Positions 14,720-23,699 of a DNA stretch of 36,608 nucleotides are shown here, one piece after another. Every line of letters begins with the position of its first letter. Positions within the stretch are counted from its first letter, which is position 1. Under the pieces are notes generated by a model. The model had not been told where the DNA came from and made no database searches. It saw nothing but the letters and a program-made list of their open reading frames with translations. The stretch comes from a bacterium (GTDB taxonomy: Bacteria > Elusimicrobiota > Elusimicrobia > UBA1565 > UBA9628): NCBI GenBank assembly GCA_021846045.1, contig JAJZCM010000016.1:1-36608 (forward strand). The letters run 5' to 3'. The position numbers and the translations under genes were made by a program.

Positions 14720-15595
14720 CTAAATATATTTCCCAACGATCAAGGATAATTTCTTTTTCGTCGCCGCTGGAATGGCTTTCGGCGCGGTCACAATCGCGTG
14801 CTTCATGGCCTCGGGGCAGGAACATCGGGCGCTTCTCTTCGCAATTTCGGGAATGGCTGAAACCAAAAGCCTTTGCGCGTTTTTGGAATTGCCCTGCATG
14901 ACGGAAGTGACGATATCGGCCGAGACTTCTTCCCCATCTTTCCAACAGTCGTAATCAGTCACCAAGCTGATCAGGGAATAACAAATCTCCGCCTCGCGGG
15001 CGAGTTTGGCCTCGGTTGCCGCTGTCATGCCGATGACGGAAAAGCCGAGGCTCTTGTAAAAGCGCGATTCGGCCTTGGTTGAAAAAAGCGGCCCCTGCAT
15101 GCACAAATAGGTTCCGCCTTGATGGGAATTGATCGCCAGAGACTGGGATTTATCAAAAAGGATTTTTGATTGATCAGGGCAAAACGGGGTGTGAAAAGCT
15201 GTGTGGGCGACGATGCCGTTTCCAAAAAAGGTGGCGTTGCGTCCGTGAGTCAGATCAAAAATCTGATCAGGGAAGACAAAATGGCGCGGAGATAATTCTT
15301 CTTTTAACGAGCCGACTGCGGTCACTCCAATCAAACGCTCGACTCCAACGGATTTAAGAGCCCAAATATTGGCCCGCACGTTGATTTCTTGCGGCAAAAT
15401 CGTGTGGCCGTTTCCATGCCGCGCTAAAAAAGCGCAGGGAGCGCCGGAAATCTCTCCCAAAATTAACGGCGCCGATGGGTCGCCAAAGGGAGTTTTAACC
15501 TTAAGAAGGCGCTTGTTGGAAAAGCCGTCCATGTCGTAAAGGCCGCTTCCCCCGATGATTCCTATTTTCGCTTTTTTGTTGGAAGATGATTTCAT
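14720..15595 (-). CDS. mtnP: S-methyl-5'-thioadenosine phosphorylase family enzyme
   Basis: It cleaves methylthioadenosine with phosphate to adenine and methylthioribose-1-phosphate, part of methionine and adenine salvage. The 291 residues carry the family set: GIIGGSGLYDMDGF, FLARHGNGHTILPQEINVRANIWALKSVGVE, TAVGSL, GTYLCMQGPLFSTKAESRFY, GMTAATEAKLAREAEICYSLISLVTDYDCW. Gln in MQGP replaces the usual Glu of MEGP. That residue differs among relatives, so a purine nucleoside phosphorylase-like specificity cannot be excluded. AAGGGGG lies 4 bases before the ATG as ribosome binding site. Confidence 0.93.
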   Translation of the reverse strand: MKSSSNKKAKIGIIGGSGLYDMDGFSNKRLLKVKTPFGDPSAPLILGEISGAPCAFLARHGNGHTILPQEINVRANIWALKSVGVERLIGVTAVGSLKEELSPRHFVFPDQIFDLTHGRNATFFGNGIVAHTAFHTPFCPDQSKILFDKSQSLAINSHQGGTYLCMQGPLFSTKAESRFYKSLGFSVIGMTAATEAKLAREAEICYSLISLVTDYDCWKDGEEVSADIVTSVMQGNSKNAQRLLVSAIPEIAKRSARCSCPEAMKHAIVTAPKAIPAATKKKLSLIVGKYI

Positions 15596-15634
15596 GAGGC
15601 CCCCTTGCGCATTTTTGATTTATAATTTATTTTA

Positions 15635-16900
15635 TCAAATGGCGGCAAACTTGCGGTCTTCGCTTGCCGGAACCGGAAAACGGGCGCAGAGCTTTTTAAC
15701 CTCGCCTCGAATAGCTTTAAGCCCGGCCTCATCGCCAGCCTTCGACAGAGCCTCATCAATTAGGCTCGCGATATGGACCATCTCGTTTTCCTTCATCCCG
15801 CGGGTGGTGATCGCCGGCGTTCCGATGCGGATTCCGGAGGCGATGAAGGGTTTTTGCGGATCGTAGGGAATGGAATTTTTGTTGACCGTAATCCCGGCTT
15901 TATCCAAGGCTTCCTCAGCTTCTTTACCGGTGATTTTTTTGGCCCGAAGATCGACGGAGAATAAATGGCAGTCCGTGCCGCCCGCCACGATTCGAAAGCC
16001 TTTGGATTTTAGCTCGCTTGAGAGTTTGCGGGCGTTGGCCAGGATTTGAGCCTGGTATTCCTTAAATTCGGGCCTTAAGGCTTCGCCGAAGCAGACGGCC
16101 TTGGCCGCGATGATGTGCATCAAGGGTCCGCCCTGAATTCCCGGAAACATGATTTTATCGAGATTGGCCTGATGCGCGGATTTAGAAAGAATGAGGCCGC
16201 CCCGGGGCCCGCGCAGGGTTTTATGAGTGGTCGAGGTGACAAAATCAGCCAAGGGCACGGGAGAGGGATAAATATCCGCGGCGATGAGCCCCGCGTAATG
16301 GGCGATGTCGGCGGCAAAAAAAGCGCCGACCGAATCCGCGATTTTTTTAAGGCGCTCCCAATCGAATTTCCGGGAATAATTCGAAGCCCCGGCAAAAATC
16401 AAGCGCGGCTTGCGCTCCAGAGCCGATTTTTCCGCTTCATCGTAATCGATGAGTTCGGTTTCCTTGGATACGTTGATTGGAATGATGTTGAAATACTTTC
16501 CAGAAAAATTGAGCGGGTGACCATGGGAGAGATGCCCCCCGTGGGCGAGGTTGAGCCCCATGACCGTATCCCCGGGTTTTAGAACCGACAGATAAACCGC
16601 CATATTGGCCTGGGTTCCGGAGTGGGGCTGAACATTGGCGTGTTCAGCGTGAAAAAGAGTTTGGGCTCGCTCGATGGCCAGTTTTTCCGCGATGTCCACG
16701 AACTCGCATCCCCCGTAATAGCGCTTCCCGGGATATCCCTCGGCGTATTTGTTGGTCAGAATGGAACCCTGGGCTTCTAAGATCGCTGGAGAAACGTAAT
16801 TTTCGGAAGCGATGAGTTCGAGATTGTCTCTTTGCCTTTCGGCTTCAAGAAAGATCGCGCGGTAAACTTCGGGGTCTTGACGTTCGAGAATAGAACTCAT
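15635..16900 (-). CDS. glyA: Serine hydroxymethyltransferase
   Basis: It interconverts serine and glycine while charging tetrahydrofolate with a one-carbon unit; PLP enzyme, cytosolic. The 421 residues match the family. [58 protein letters not shown] and [15 protein letters not shown] (PLP Lys227) are all present. The ATG overlaps the stop of tsaC (ATGA, 16897-16900). Its folate product would feed the FolD-like protein at 29650. Confidence 0.97.
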   Translation of the reverse strand: MSSILERQDPEVYRAIFLEAERQRDNLELIASENYVSPAILEAQGSILTNKYAEGYPGKRYYGGCEFVDIAEKLAIERAQTLFHAEHANVQPHSGTQANMAVYLSVLKPGDTVMGLNLAHGGHLSHGHPLNFSGKYFNIIPINVSKETELIDYDEAEKSALERKPRLIFAGASNYSRKFDWERLKKIADSVGAFFAADIAHYAGLIAADIYPSPVPLADFVTSTTHKTLRGPRGGLILSKSAHQANLDKIMFPGIQGGPLMHIIAAKAVCFGEALRPEFKEYQAQILANARKLSSELKSKGFRIVAGGTDCHLFSVDLRAKKITGKEAEEALDKAGITVNKNSIPYDPQKPFIASGIRIGTPAITTRGMKENEMVHIASLIDEALSKAGDEAGLKAIRGEVKKLCARFPVPASEDRKFAAI

Positions 16901-17574
16901 TTTTTAACTCCCATCACGGACATATTTTCCGGCGGGCAGACTTCAAATGCCTGGGCCGCGGAAATTTTTCCTTCTCGTAAGATGCGGATGGTTTTCCCGG
17001 TCGCGTCAATGACGCTGGATTCTCCGCCCGGCGTATTTCCTGCGGAAACGATATAATCGACCGTTCCCCGGAAGGTATTGACGACGTCTTCTCCTTTAGA
17101 CAATGCGGGAGAGCCGGAAATGTTCGCGCTGGTTGATACCCAAGGAAGCCCCGAGGCCTTGATGATTTCGTTAAGAAGCGGATGGTTCGGCACGCGGATG
17201 GCGACGGTTTGATATTCCGGGAAGGTCAAAATTTTTCCTTGTTGCGTCGGTTTTAAGACCAAGGTCAAACCCCCGGGCCAAAACTTTTGAGACAATTTTT
17301 CCGCCTGGTCGGTCCATTGGACCCATTTTTTAGCCTCTTCCGCCGACCAAACCAAAACTGGAAGGGGTTTGATGCTGGGGCGGGCTTTGATTTGATAGAT
17401 GCGCCGGGATGCGGCTTTGATGAGGCCGGTTGAGCCCACGCCGTAGACGGTGTCAGTCGGGAAAATGATGATCCGGCAGGCCTTGGCGGCTTCAGCCAAG
17501 GTTTGAACAGCTTCATCCGGAAGTTTCCCAGCGTCTCCAACATGAAAAATTTTGGTGTCAACTTTAAGGCTCAT
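16897..17574 (-). CDS. tsaC: Threonylcarbamoyl-AMP synthase (Sua5/YrdC/YwlC family)
   Basis: It makes threonylcarbamoyl-AMP from Thr, bicarbonate and ATP for the t6A37 modification of ANN-decoding tRNAs. The 225 residues are a YrdC domain without the extra Sua5 C-terminal domain. Motifs seen: [66 protein letters not shown]. It overlaps rsmI by 11 bases and glyA by 4, so all are in one transcript. Confidence 0.93.
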   Translation of the reverse strand: MSLKVDTKIFHVGDAGKLPDEAVQTLAEAAKACRIIIFPTDTVYGVGSTGLIKAASRRIYQIKARPSIKPLPVLVWSAEEAKKWVQWTDQAEKLSQKFWPGGLTLVLKPTQQGKILTFPEYQTVAIRVPNHPLLNEIIKASGLPWVSTSANISGSPALSKGEDVVNTFRGTVDYIVSAGNTPGGESSVIDATGKTIRILREGKISAAQAFEVCPPENMSVMGVKK

Positions 17575-18250
17575 GAAATAAGTCTCCTTTCGGGTGAATC
17601 ATCACGACGAATTCGCCGAGAACGGGGTCCTTGGCGTCGATATTTCTCTTGACTTCCTCAAGGGTCCCGTAAAACCACTCCTCGTGTATTTTAGAAATTT
17701 CTCGGGCGGCCGCGCACTGGGCCCTAGATATAAAAACTTCGGCAAGCTCCTTCATCAGGTTTTTAACGCGAAAGGGGGATTCATAGATGACGATCGTTCT
17801 TTGAAGGGTGGAAAAGGTTTCTAAAATTCTTTTTCTTTTCCCCGAGGCTCTGGGCAAAAATCCCAAAAAGATAAAAGAATCCGCTGGAAGCCCCGAAGCC
17901 GCCAATGCGGTGACGACCGCGCTGGGGCCGGGAAGCGCCAAAACCTCAATTTTTTCCCGTCTAGCCAGGGCGACGATTTTATGGCCCGGATCGGAAATGG
18001 CCGGAAGCCCGCCGTCGGAAACCAAGGCGATATTTTTTCCGCTCTTTAATTCATCGAGCATTTGCCTTAAAACTTTCGGGTTATGCTCATCGTAGCGTTT
18101 GAGGAGAACCGAGATTCCGAAATAAGAAGTGAGAATTCTTGTCCGCCGGGTATCTTCGCAGTAAATAATGGAAGCTTTTTTAAGAGCTTCAAGCGCGCGG
18201 GGGCCCATGTCGCCCAAATTCCCTATAGGAGTGGGCACGATGGCGAGCAT
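17564..18250 (-). CDS. rsmI: 16S rRNA (cytidine1402-2'-O)-methyltransferase
   Basis: It methylates the ribose of C1402 in the decoding centre of 16S rRNA. The tetrapyrrole-methylase fold shows at LAIVPTPIGNLGDMGPRALEALKKA, YCEDTRRTRILTSYF, KNIALVSDGGLPAISDPGHKIV, LPGPSAVVTALAASGLPADSFIFLGFLPR. At 228 residues it is shorter than the E. coli enzyme (286), ending after EFVVMIHPKGD, so the usual C-terminal extension is missing; many bacterial versions are short like this. The ATG shares one base with the stop of the HD-GYP gene (TAATG at 18248-18252). Confidence 0.93.
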   Translation of the reverse strand: MLAIVPTPIGNLGDMGPRALEALKKASIIYCEDTRRTRILTSYFGISVLLKRYDEHNPKVLRQMLDELKSGKNIALVSDGGLPAISDPGHKIVALARREKIEVLALPGPSAVVTALAASGLPADSFIFLGFLPRASGKRKRILETFSTLQRTIVIYESPFRVKNLMKELAEVFISRAQCAAAREISKIHEEWFYGTLEEVKRNIDAKDPVLGEFVVMIHPKGDLFHEP

Positions 18251-19464
18251 TATGAACTCCGGGGCAAGGAGGCGTTTTCCTCGACTTCTATTTTTAGGAA
18301 GGCTTCCACAACCACGGGATCAAATTGGGTTCCCGATCCTTTTTGAAGTTCTGAAATGGCTTTTTCGCGCCCTAGGGCTTTTCGATAAGGGCGATCGGAA
18401 GTCATTGCGTCCCAAGCGTCGATGACGGCGACGATTCGGGAACCCAGCGGTATTTTTTCGCCTTTAAGGCCGTTGGGGTATCCGCGTCCATCGTACCACT
18501 CTTGGTGATGGAGAACCATTTGCGCGACAGGCCCGAGAAATTTGACTGGAGCTAGGATCTGATGCCCAATCAGAGGGTGCTTTTTCATTTCCTCGTATTC
18601 TTCCGCCGTCAATTTCCCCGGCTTGTTGAGAATCGATTCGTCGATGCCGATTTTTCCGATATCATGAAGCAATGCCGCGTATTCGACATAGCGGGTATAA
18701 GTCGGGTCGAGATCAAGAGCCTTGGCGAGTCTTTTGGCCCGCGCATTGGCGCGATCCGAGTGTTCATGGGTGTAATGATCTTTGGAATCGACGGCGCGGG
18801 CAAGGGTTTTGACCATCTCAAGATAGAAAGTTTCCAAACGTTCAAATAATTCCAAATTGTGGAAAGTGATGGCCGCCTCAGAAGCGAGAATCTTGAGAAA
18901 TTTCGCGTTATGGTCCTTAAAAGGGGCCGCATTTCCGGTCGCGTGCAGATTTAAAACCCCGATTGGCTTTGACTGAATCAAAAGCGGCATGGATAGAAAC
19001 GGATGCGTATGATTTTGAGCGGAGAGATACCTTGGATCGACGGATGGATCCTCGATAAAAATCGTCTGGGCTTTGGAGAAGGCTTCTCCCGCGATTCCTT
19101 CACCGGGTTTTAAAAAGAGAGTTTGAGCTTTTCCCGTTTCCGGAATGGCGGCGACGATTCTGAGGTGCCCGCCGTTTTCCTCCCAAAGCATGATAGAGCC
19201 CCGTTCGCAGTTCATCAAGCGGCAAGCGGCTTCTAAAACGGCTTTGCCGAATTCTTCCTTTGAGACCAGACCGGAATAGGAAACGCCTTGGTCTTGAAGG
19301 GCTGAAAGAGTGTCTAAAAGTTCGTCTAATTTCTCCCATCCCACTTCGCCTGATTTTTCGTTTTTAGTGGGCGTTTCAGACGAGGCGCGGGAGAAAAAGC
19401 GCATCAATGTAAAGAATGACAAGAGAAACGCCAAAGCGAGAAGGACAGATTCTAGTATCATCAC
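18250..19464 (-). CDS. GAF/HD-GYP domain protein, probable c-di-GMP phosphodiesterase
   Basis: 404 residues with an N-terminal membrane anchor (1-23), a GAF sensor domain at about 70-200 and an HD-GYP domain at 210-400. The latter has ALLHDIGKIGI (His267, Asp268), KKHPLIGHQIL, VLHHQEWYDGRGYP (GYP at 328-330) and AVIDAWDAMTSDRPYR. The metal and GYP residues are intact, so hydrolysis of a cyclic dinucleotide is likely. The start is GTG 19464 or ATG 19461. A possible extended -10 (TGC-TAACAT, 19480 to 19472, minus strand) would place the transcript start almost on the GTG. It heads a nine-gene minus-strand series. Confidence 0.9.
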   Translation of the reverse strand: MMILESVLLALAFLLSFFTLMRFFSRASSETPTKNEKSGEVGWEKLDELLDTLSALQDQGVSYSGLVSKEEFGKAVLEAACRLMNCERGSIMLWEENGGHLRIVAAIPETGKAQTLFLKPGEGIAGEAFSKAQTIFIEDPSVDPRYLSAQNHTHPFLSMPLLIQSKPIGVLNLHATGNAAPFKDHNAKFLKILASEAAITFHNLELFERLETFYLEMVKTLARAVDSKDHYTHEHSDRANARAKRLAKALDLDPTYTRYVEYAALLHDIGKIGIDESILNKPGKLTAEEYEEMKKHPLIGHQILAPVKFLGPVAQMVLHHQEWYDGRGYPNGLKGEKIPLGSRIVAVIDAWDAMTSDRPYRKALGREKAISELQKGSGTQFDPVVVEAFLKIEVEENASLPRSS

Positions 19465-19485
19465 TGAAACGATGTTAGCAAAAAG

Positions 19486-19529
19486 CCTGCCTTCCTCGCT
19501 CGCGTTGTGAGAGCGCGTTGGGCCATCTT
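19486..19529. repeat. Dispersed repeat A, copy 3 (diverged, intergenic)
   Basis: Read on the complementary strand, this stretch aligns with the hairpin block of copies 1 and 2 over 44 bases with about 32 matches, counted by eye. The central CTCGCGAAGCGAG hairpin of those copies is here CTCGCGTTGTGAG: the loop has changed and one stem pair is now a G-U wobble, so the stem is kept. It lies between the divergent HD-GYP and coaD genes. Confidence 0.6.
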
Positions 19530-19566
19530 TTTTGTAGATTCTTCCTATGCCTCTTCAAATAAACCA

Positions 19567-19584
19567 TAAGGGCGGCATTGTCCC
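19567..19584. repeat. 18-base direct repeat C, copy upstream of coaD
   Basis: TAAGGGCGGCATTGTCCC occurs here and again at 20135-20152, in the same orientation, flanking coaD. By a rough count, an 18-base identity would be unexpected by chance in a window of this size. There is no open reading frame through it. Confidence 0.6.
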
Positions 19585-19612
19585 GACCCTAAGAATCTAA
19601 GGAGCGGGAGCT

Positions 19613-20110
19613 ATGCCTAATTCAAAAAATCGCGTTGCGGTCTATCCCGGAAGCTTCGATCCCCCAACCCTGGGACATTTGGACATCGTTTTTCGCGCCG
19701 CGAAAATATTCGAACGGGTGATTGTGGCCGTGGCGGACAACCCGGCTAAAAAGCATACGTTTTCAGCCAAGGAGCGACTGGAGATGGTTCGCCAGGCGAT
19801 TGGAAAAACTCCCAATGCACAGGCGGATATTTTTTCAGGTCTCTTGGTTGATTACTTGCGTGAAAAAGGGATTCGGGTCTTGATTCGGGGTCTTAGAGTG
19901 GTGAGCGATATGGACTACGAATTTCAATTGGCGTCCTTTAATAGGACCCTTTACCCCGATGTGGAGACCGTGTTCTTGATGCCGGATGAACGCTACACTT
20001 ATTTCGCTTCTTCCATGGTTAAGGAAGTGGCCCGCCTCGGGGCTTCCGTCGATTCTTTCGTTCTACCGGACATCTCAAAAAAGTTAAAGGAAAAGTTTGA
20101 GCCTAGTTGA
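19613..20110 (+). CDS. coaD: Phosphopantetheine adenylyltransferase
   Basis: It transfers AMP from ATP to 4'-phosphopantetheine, the fourth step of coenzyme A synthesis. The 165 residues match the family. VAVYPGSFDPPTLGHLDIVFRAAKIF has the T/HxGH nucleotide motif. RGLRVVSDMDYEFQLASFNRTL and the late YFASSMVKEVARLGASVDSFVLP loop (ISSTxVRE in relatives) complete the site. GGAG lies 8 bases before the ATG. An 18-base direct repeat stands on each side of the gene. Confidence 0.96.
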   Translation: MPNSKNRVAVYPGSFDPPTLGHLDIVFRAAKIFERVIVAVADNPAKKHTFSAKERLEMVRQAIGKTPNAQADIFSGLLVDYLREKGIRVLIRGLRVVSDMDYEFQLASFNRTLYPDVETVFLMPDERYTYFASSMVKEVARLGASVDSFVLPDISKKLKEKFEPS

Positions 20111-20134
20111 AACTAATGCCTTTCCCTGTAGTTT

Positions 20135-20152
20135 TAAGGGCGGCATTGTCCC
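20135..20152. repeat. 18-base direct repeat C, copy downstream of coaD
   Basis: Identical to 19567-19584 over 18 bases and in the same orientation. It lies 24 bases after the coaD stop and 6 bases before the start of the broken glycosyltransferase gene. Confidence 0.6.
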
Positions 20153-20158
20153 AACTTT

Positions 20159-21439
20159 ATGATTATAAAGAACGGGACTAAAAGGCAGCTTTCCGCCGCC
20201 TGGCTTTTATTTTTAACCGCCCTTAGCATCCGATTGGGGTTTGTCTTTTGGATGAACGTCTAAAACCCGGAATTTGCCTGGAATGGGGATGCGCGGGACT
20301 ATCAATCGTATGCCGTTCATCTTTTGCAAGAAGGGCGCTATCAAAATGATTATGGGGATCAATTGTTGAGGATGCCAGGATACCCCGTTTTTCTTTGTTC
20401 AATTTACCGTTTATGTGGGATTTCTCAAATGGCCGTTCAGATGACTCAAGTCGTTCTGGGGGCTTTTGCTTGCCTGCTTCTGTTTTTAACCGCGCGCAAA
20501 TTCACAGGGGAAGACTGGGGTTTTTTTTGCGGATTATCCTTGGCGATTCTCTATGACGCCATTGAGCCTTCGGGGCAGATTCTCAGCGAGGCCTTTGCCA
20601 TACCGCTTTTATCCTTGTTTTGGTATTTATGGTTTTGCTGGGAAAAATCCGTGAAGATTAAGTCGGCGGTTCTGGCCTTGGTTTGCGCGGTTCTTTCCTT
20701 TGTCCGCCCCGAATTTGGGCTTTTTGCGGCCGTTTTGTGCCTAGGATATCCGCCAGTTTTTTTGAGAAATTCCGGAGCTCAAATTAAGGGATGGGTTTGG
20801 GGCTTGGTTTTTCTTGCCGCTTTTACCCCGTGGATCGCGCGAAACTTTATTTTATTTCACCGTTTTATTCCGGGCTCCAGCGATAAAGAATTATCAGTCT
20901 ATATGGGGCTTGCCTTACCCCTAGAGAATTTGGGGGTTATTCCCAAGTCAAAACGCGCTCCCGAGGGTCTTGGAAGTCTTGAAAGAGAACGTTTCTACGG
21001 CAAGGAGTTTATTCGGCTCTGGCATTCAACCCCAGTCCTTAAAATCGCCAAGGCTTATGCCGTCAATATTTTGTCTGTTTTCTATCCCTTCCTCCCTGCC
21101 TACGATTGGAGCTATATGCTTTTTGTTCCGCTTTGGCTAGGGGCTCTTTTTAAGATTCGCCGTTTTCCTCAATTAGCTCCTTTATGGTTGATGATCTTTT
21201 TGTATTTGATAGTCCACATTGTCGTTGGAGGTCCTGTTTCCCGCTACCGGCAGGTCTTGTCCCCCATGCTTTTGATCGCCGCGATGATGGGAGCGCGGGA
21301 CCTTTGGACGCGCTTTGGCAAAAATTTTTGGAGAACCTTTGCTTTATGGTTCGGGGCCAATCTCGCGCTTTGGATTTTTGCCCCGCAAGCGCGAAATATC
21401 ATTCTGTCTTTGGCCTCATTGTTGAGGCTTCACGCCTAG
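20159..21439 (+). pseudogene. GT-C (GT39/ArnT-like) membrane glycosyltransferase interrupted by an in-frame stop
   Basis: From ATG 20159 the frame reads a typical first membrane helix (AAWLLFLTALSIRLGFVFWMNV), then TAA at 20261-20263. It continues without any shift as NPEFAWNGDARDYQSYAVHLLQEGRYQND, the first periplasmic loop with the acidic residues of this family, followed by many membrane helices to 21439. The intact part alone (from 20324) would lack helix 1 and the acidic loop and would not be functional. I see one nonsense change in an otherwise clean gene: a recent pseudogene, a sequencing error or a readthrough site. The protein would move sugars from a polyprenyl phosphate to an envelope acceptor. 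Confidence 0.7.
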
Positions 21440-21458
21440 TCGCAATCTTCGGAATTCG

Positions 21459-21467
21459 TGCTATAAT
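21459..21467 (+). promoter_or_regulatory. Extended -10 promoter of the cold-shock gene
   Basis: TGC-TATAAT (21459-21467) is a perfect extended -10. Transcription would start near 21474, leaving a 5' leader of about 68 bases with a GC-rich inverted region (21485-21512) before AGGATAGTAATAGG and the ATG. A long structured leader is usual for cold-shock genes, which are controlled by RNA folding. Confidence 0.65.
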
Positions 21468-21541
21468 AAACCTAGGCCCTAATAAGGCCCGCCGTGCGGT
21501 TTTGCGGCCATTATCAGTAAAAAAAGAGGATAGTAATAGGA

Positions 21542-21745
21542 ATGCCTACAGGAAAAGTGAAGTGGTTCAATGATCAGAAGGGCTTCGGGTTCATCACCCC
21601 GGACGACGGTTCGAAGGACTTGTTTGTCCATCACAGCGCCATTACGGGCGATGGATTTAAAACTTTGGCCGAGAATCAATCGGTCGAGTTCGAGATCCAA
21701 CAGTCGGACAAAGGTCCAAGAGCGACCAACGTTAAAAAGCTCTAA
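21542..21745 (+). CDS. cspA: Cold-shock protein (CspA family)
   Basis: A 67-residue single OB-fold protein that binds single-stranded RNA and [18 protein letters not shown] contains RNP1 (KGFGFI), and DLFVHHSAI contains RNP2. The C-terminus [20 protein letters not shown] is typical. It is monocistronic, with its own extended -10 promoter and a strong terminator right after it. In many CspA proteins Phe sits where the second His of LFVHHS is. Which Csp paralogue this is cannot be told. Confidence 0.95.
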   Translation: MPTGKVKWFNDQKGFGFITPDDGSKDLFVHHSAITGDGFKTLAENQSVEFEIQQSDKGPRATNVKKL

Positions 21746-21768
21746 GCGCCTTCAGTAGGCGTTCTTAA

Positions 21769-21806
21769 ACAAAACCCGCTGAAATTTTTCGGCGGGTTTT
21801 GTATTT
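21769..21806 (+). terminator. Rho-independent terminator
   Basis: ACAAAACCCGC (21769-21779) pairs perfectly with GCGGGTTTTGT (21792-21802). The stem extends inward through GAA/TTC, and the sequence continues with ATTTCT. It ends the cold-shock transcript. Confidence 0.88.
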
Positions 21807-21833
21807 CTAGTCGAAAAAGAGTAAGATAAGGGC

Positions 21834-22439
21834 ATGAATTCCTCGATAATGGCCGGTTCCCCCATTCCTTCTTTTTCTGAAAACCTTTCTCCTAAAACTT
21901 TGAGCGTTCCATCGGCTCTTTGGGTGATGGGAGCGGCTTTTTTGATGGCCTTTTGCGCGCAAATCACGATTCCCCTTCCGTTTACCCCCGTGCCTTTGAC
22001 GGGCTCGACTTTTGGAGTTCTTTTTTCAGCGGCCTTATTGGGGCCGCGCCGGGGGCTTCTCAGCGTCGGAATCTATCTGGCGATGGGCGCGATTGGATTC
22101 CCGTTTTTCGCCGGCGCATCTTCCGGCTGGCATGTTTTTTTTGGCGCGACGGGCGGGTATCTCATCGGCTTTCTTCCGGCGGCTTATTTGACCGGAGTTC
22201 TTTCTTCATTGGGATGGGACCGCGATCCGTTGACCGCCTTTTTACAGATGATGATTGGAAGTTCCGTGATTTTGGCTTTTGGCTTGACAGTTCTTTCCTT
22301 CTACGTTTCTAAGGATAGCCTGTTGGCCAAAGGCCTTTATCCCTTTTTGGTGGGGGATATCCTCAAATCCTGCCTGGCCGCGGGGCTTCTTCCCTTGGGT
22401 TGGCGCTTGATCCGATCACGCAATGAGCTCTCAGAATAA
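21834..22439 (+). CDS. bioY: Biotin transporter substrate-binding subunit BioY
   Basis: An integral membrane S-component of the ECF biotin transporter, 201 residues, with about six helices from residue 28 on. Family signatures are ITIPLPFTPVPLTGSTFGVLFSAALLGPRRG, the long GAIGFPFFAGASSGWHVFFGATGGYLIGF stretch and the C-terminal YPFLVGDILKSCLAAGL. No bioM/bioN ATPase or T-subunit is adjacent, so it would use a shared ECF module or act alone. Biotin uptake fits a cell that needs biotin for carboxylase yet has an accB-like gene here without a normal biotin site. The start may be at ATG 21834 or 21849. Confidence 0.93.
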   Translation: MNSSIMAGSPIPSFSENLSPKTLSVPSALWVMGAAFLMAFCAQITIPLPFTPVPLTGSTFGVLFSAALLGPRRGLLSVGIYLAMGAIGFPFFAGASSGWHVFFGATGGYLIGFLPAAYLTGVLSSLGWDRDPLTAFLQMMIGSSVILAFGLTVLSFYVSKDSLLAKGLYPFLVGDILKSCLAAGLLPLGWRLIRSRNELSE

Positions 22440-23154
22440 AATAAATTTCGACGAACGCTATCAGGAGTGGAAAAACTGGAATCACGCGGCATTTACGGCT
22501 TGCCCTAAAAAGGAAGCCGTCTATTTTCAAGAAGAACTTCGTCATGCGGGGATTACAAGTCTTGATGGTGTTTCCATCGTTGAAATAGGTTGCGGCGACG
22601 GTCAGTTCGCGGTATGGGCAAAGAGGCGTGGCGCCGCGTACATCGGCACAGAATGCATCGCTGACATCGTTCAACAAGGCAAGCGTGCCGGATTTGACAT
22701 CCGCAACGCAGACTTGCCGTTATCTGATATCATTTCAACGCAATCCACAGACATCATCGTTGCATTTGACATTTTTGAGCATCTGGAAGAAGGCGCTCTC
22801 CATGAAATGCTACTCTCATGCTTTCGTATTCTTAGGCCTTCTGGGCGGTTAATCGCGCGCGTTCCATCGGGAGACAGCCCCTTCTCCCGCGCAATTCAGC
22901 ATGGAGATGCCACCCACCGACTGACCCTCGGGAGCTCGGTGGTTCAACAGTACGCCGCCGCAACGGGCTTTCACGTTCAATCCATTTCCCAGCCGGCGTT
23001 TCCATTGCGTAGCCTAGGGTTACGCACTTTTTTTCGTCGCGCCATCGTTCTCTCTATTCAAGCTATTTCATTTCCAATTATCAGCAGAGCATTCATGGGT
23101 GGTGGGCGCCCCGTATTAACGCCGAACATGATATTTGTTCTCGTTAAACCATGA
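22423..23154 (+). CDS. Class I SAM-dependent methyltransferase
   Basis: 243 residues with a Rossmann methyltransferase core: VSIVEIGCGDGQFAVWAKRRGAAYIGTE (motif I), DIIVAFDIFEHLEEGALHEMLLSCFRILRPSGRLIARVPSG (motifs II-IV). The EHL...ILRPGG pattern resembles small-molecule or glycan methyltransferases near polysaccharide genes; the substrate is unknown. The start overlaps the end of bioY by 17 bases. Codon choice looks slightly different from the neighbours, with fewer of the TTT/GGG-rich runs seen elsewhere, so it may be a transferred gene; this is an impression, not a calculation. Confidence 0.8.
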   Translation: MSSQNKINFDERYQEWKNWNHAAFTACPKKEAVYFQEELRHAGITSLDGVSIVEIGCGDGQFAVWAKRRGAAYIGTECIADIVQQGKRAGFDIRNADLPLSDIISTQSTDIIVAFDIFEHLEEGALHEMLLSCFRILRPSGRLIARVPSGDSPFSRAIQHGDATHRLTLGSSVVQQYAAATGFHVQSISQPAFPLRSLGLRTFFRRAIVLSIQAISFPIISRAFMGGGRPVLTPNMIFVLVKP

Positions 23155-23212
23155 ACGTCGCTTAGTTCCACCACAAACGGGTGAGTGGGCATTTCAGCAT
23201 TGGGCTAAGCCC

Positions 23213-23656
23213 TTAAGATTTAAGCTGAGACCGTCTTCGTCCGAGACAATCGTTTGAAATCACCAAAAGCCCGGCTTTTTTCGCGCGGGATTCTCCCTCC
23301 GGATGCGAAATTCCATCTTGAAGCCACAAGGCTTTGGCTTTAATGGCGATAGCCTCATCAATTAGGGGTAAAACTTCTTCGGATCTTCTGAAGACATCGA
23401 CGATGTCAACGGGCTCCGGAATATCCAAAAGGGAAGCGTAACATTTCTCGCCCAGGATTTCCTTGTGCCCGGGATTGACGGGAATGATTTTGTAGCCTTC
23501 TTCTTTTAAATACGCAGCGACGGAATGACTGGGGCGCTCGGGTTTGGGCGAACAGCCGACCACCGCGATAGTCTTATAATTCAGAATTTTTTTGATTGTT
23601 TCCAAATCATCCGAACTTCCTGACAGCCGACAAGCCTCTCCGGATTCAAAATTCAT
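23213..23656 (-). CDS. CoA-binding domain protein (YccU family)
   Basis: 147 residues that are almost entirely one CoA_binding_2 Rossmann domain: YKTIAVVGCSPKPERPSHSVAAYLKEEGYKIIPVNPGHKEILGEKCYASLLDIPEPVDIVDVFRRSEEV, then ALWLQDGISHPE and VISNDCLG. The cofactor-binding GCSPKPERPSHSV loop is intact. The biological role of this widespread family is unknown. It is divergent from nagZ, with the two starts about 44 bases apart. Confidence 0.88.
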   Translation of the reverse strand: MNFESGEACRLSGSSDDLETIKKILNYKTIAVVGCSPKPERPSHSVAAYLKEEGYKIIPVNPGHKEILGEKCYASLLDIPEPVDIVDVFRRSEEVLPLIDEAIAIKAKALWLQDGISHPEGESRAKKAGLLVISNDCLGRRRSQLKS

Positions 23657-23699
23657 AGCGGTTCCTCTGAGTTCATTCTACAAAATGTTAGGATTTCCT

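Noticed and set aside
22423-23154. Methyltransferase as part of a transferred island
   Set aside because: Only an impression of different codon use; no repeats, integrase or tRNA at its edges.
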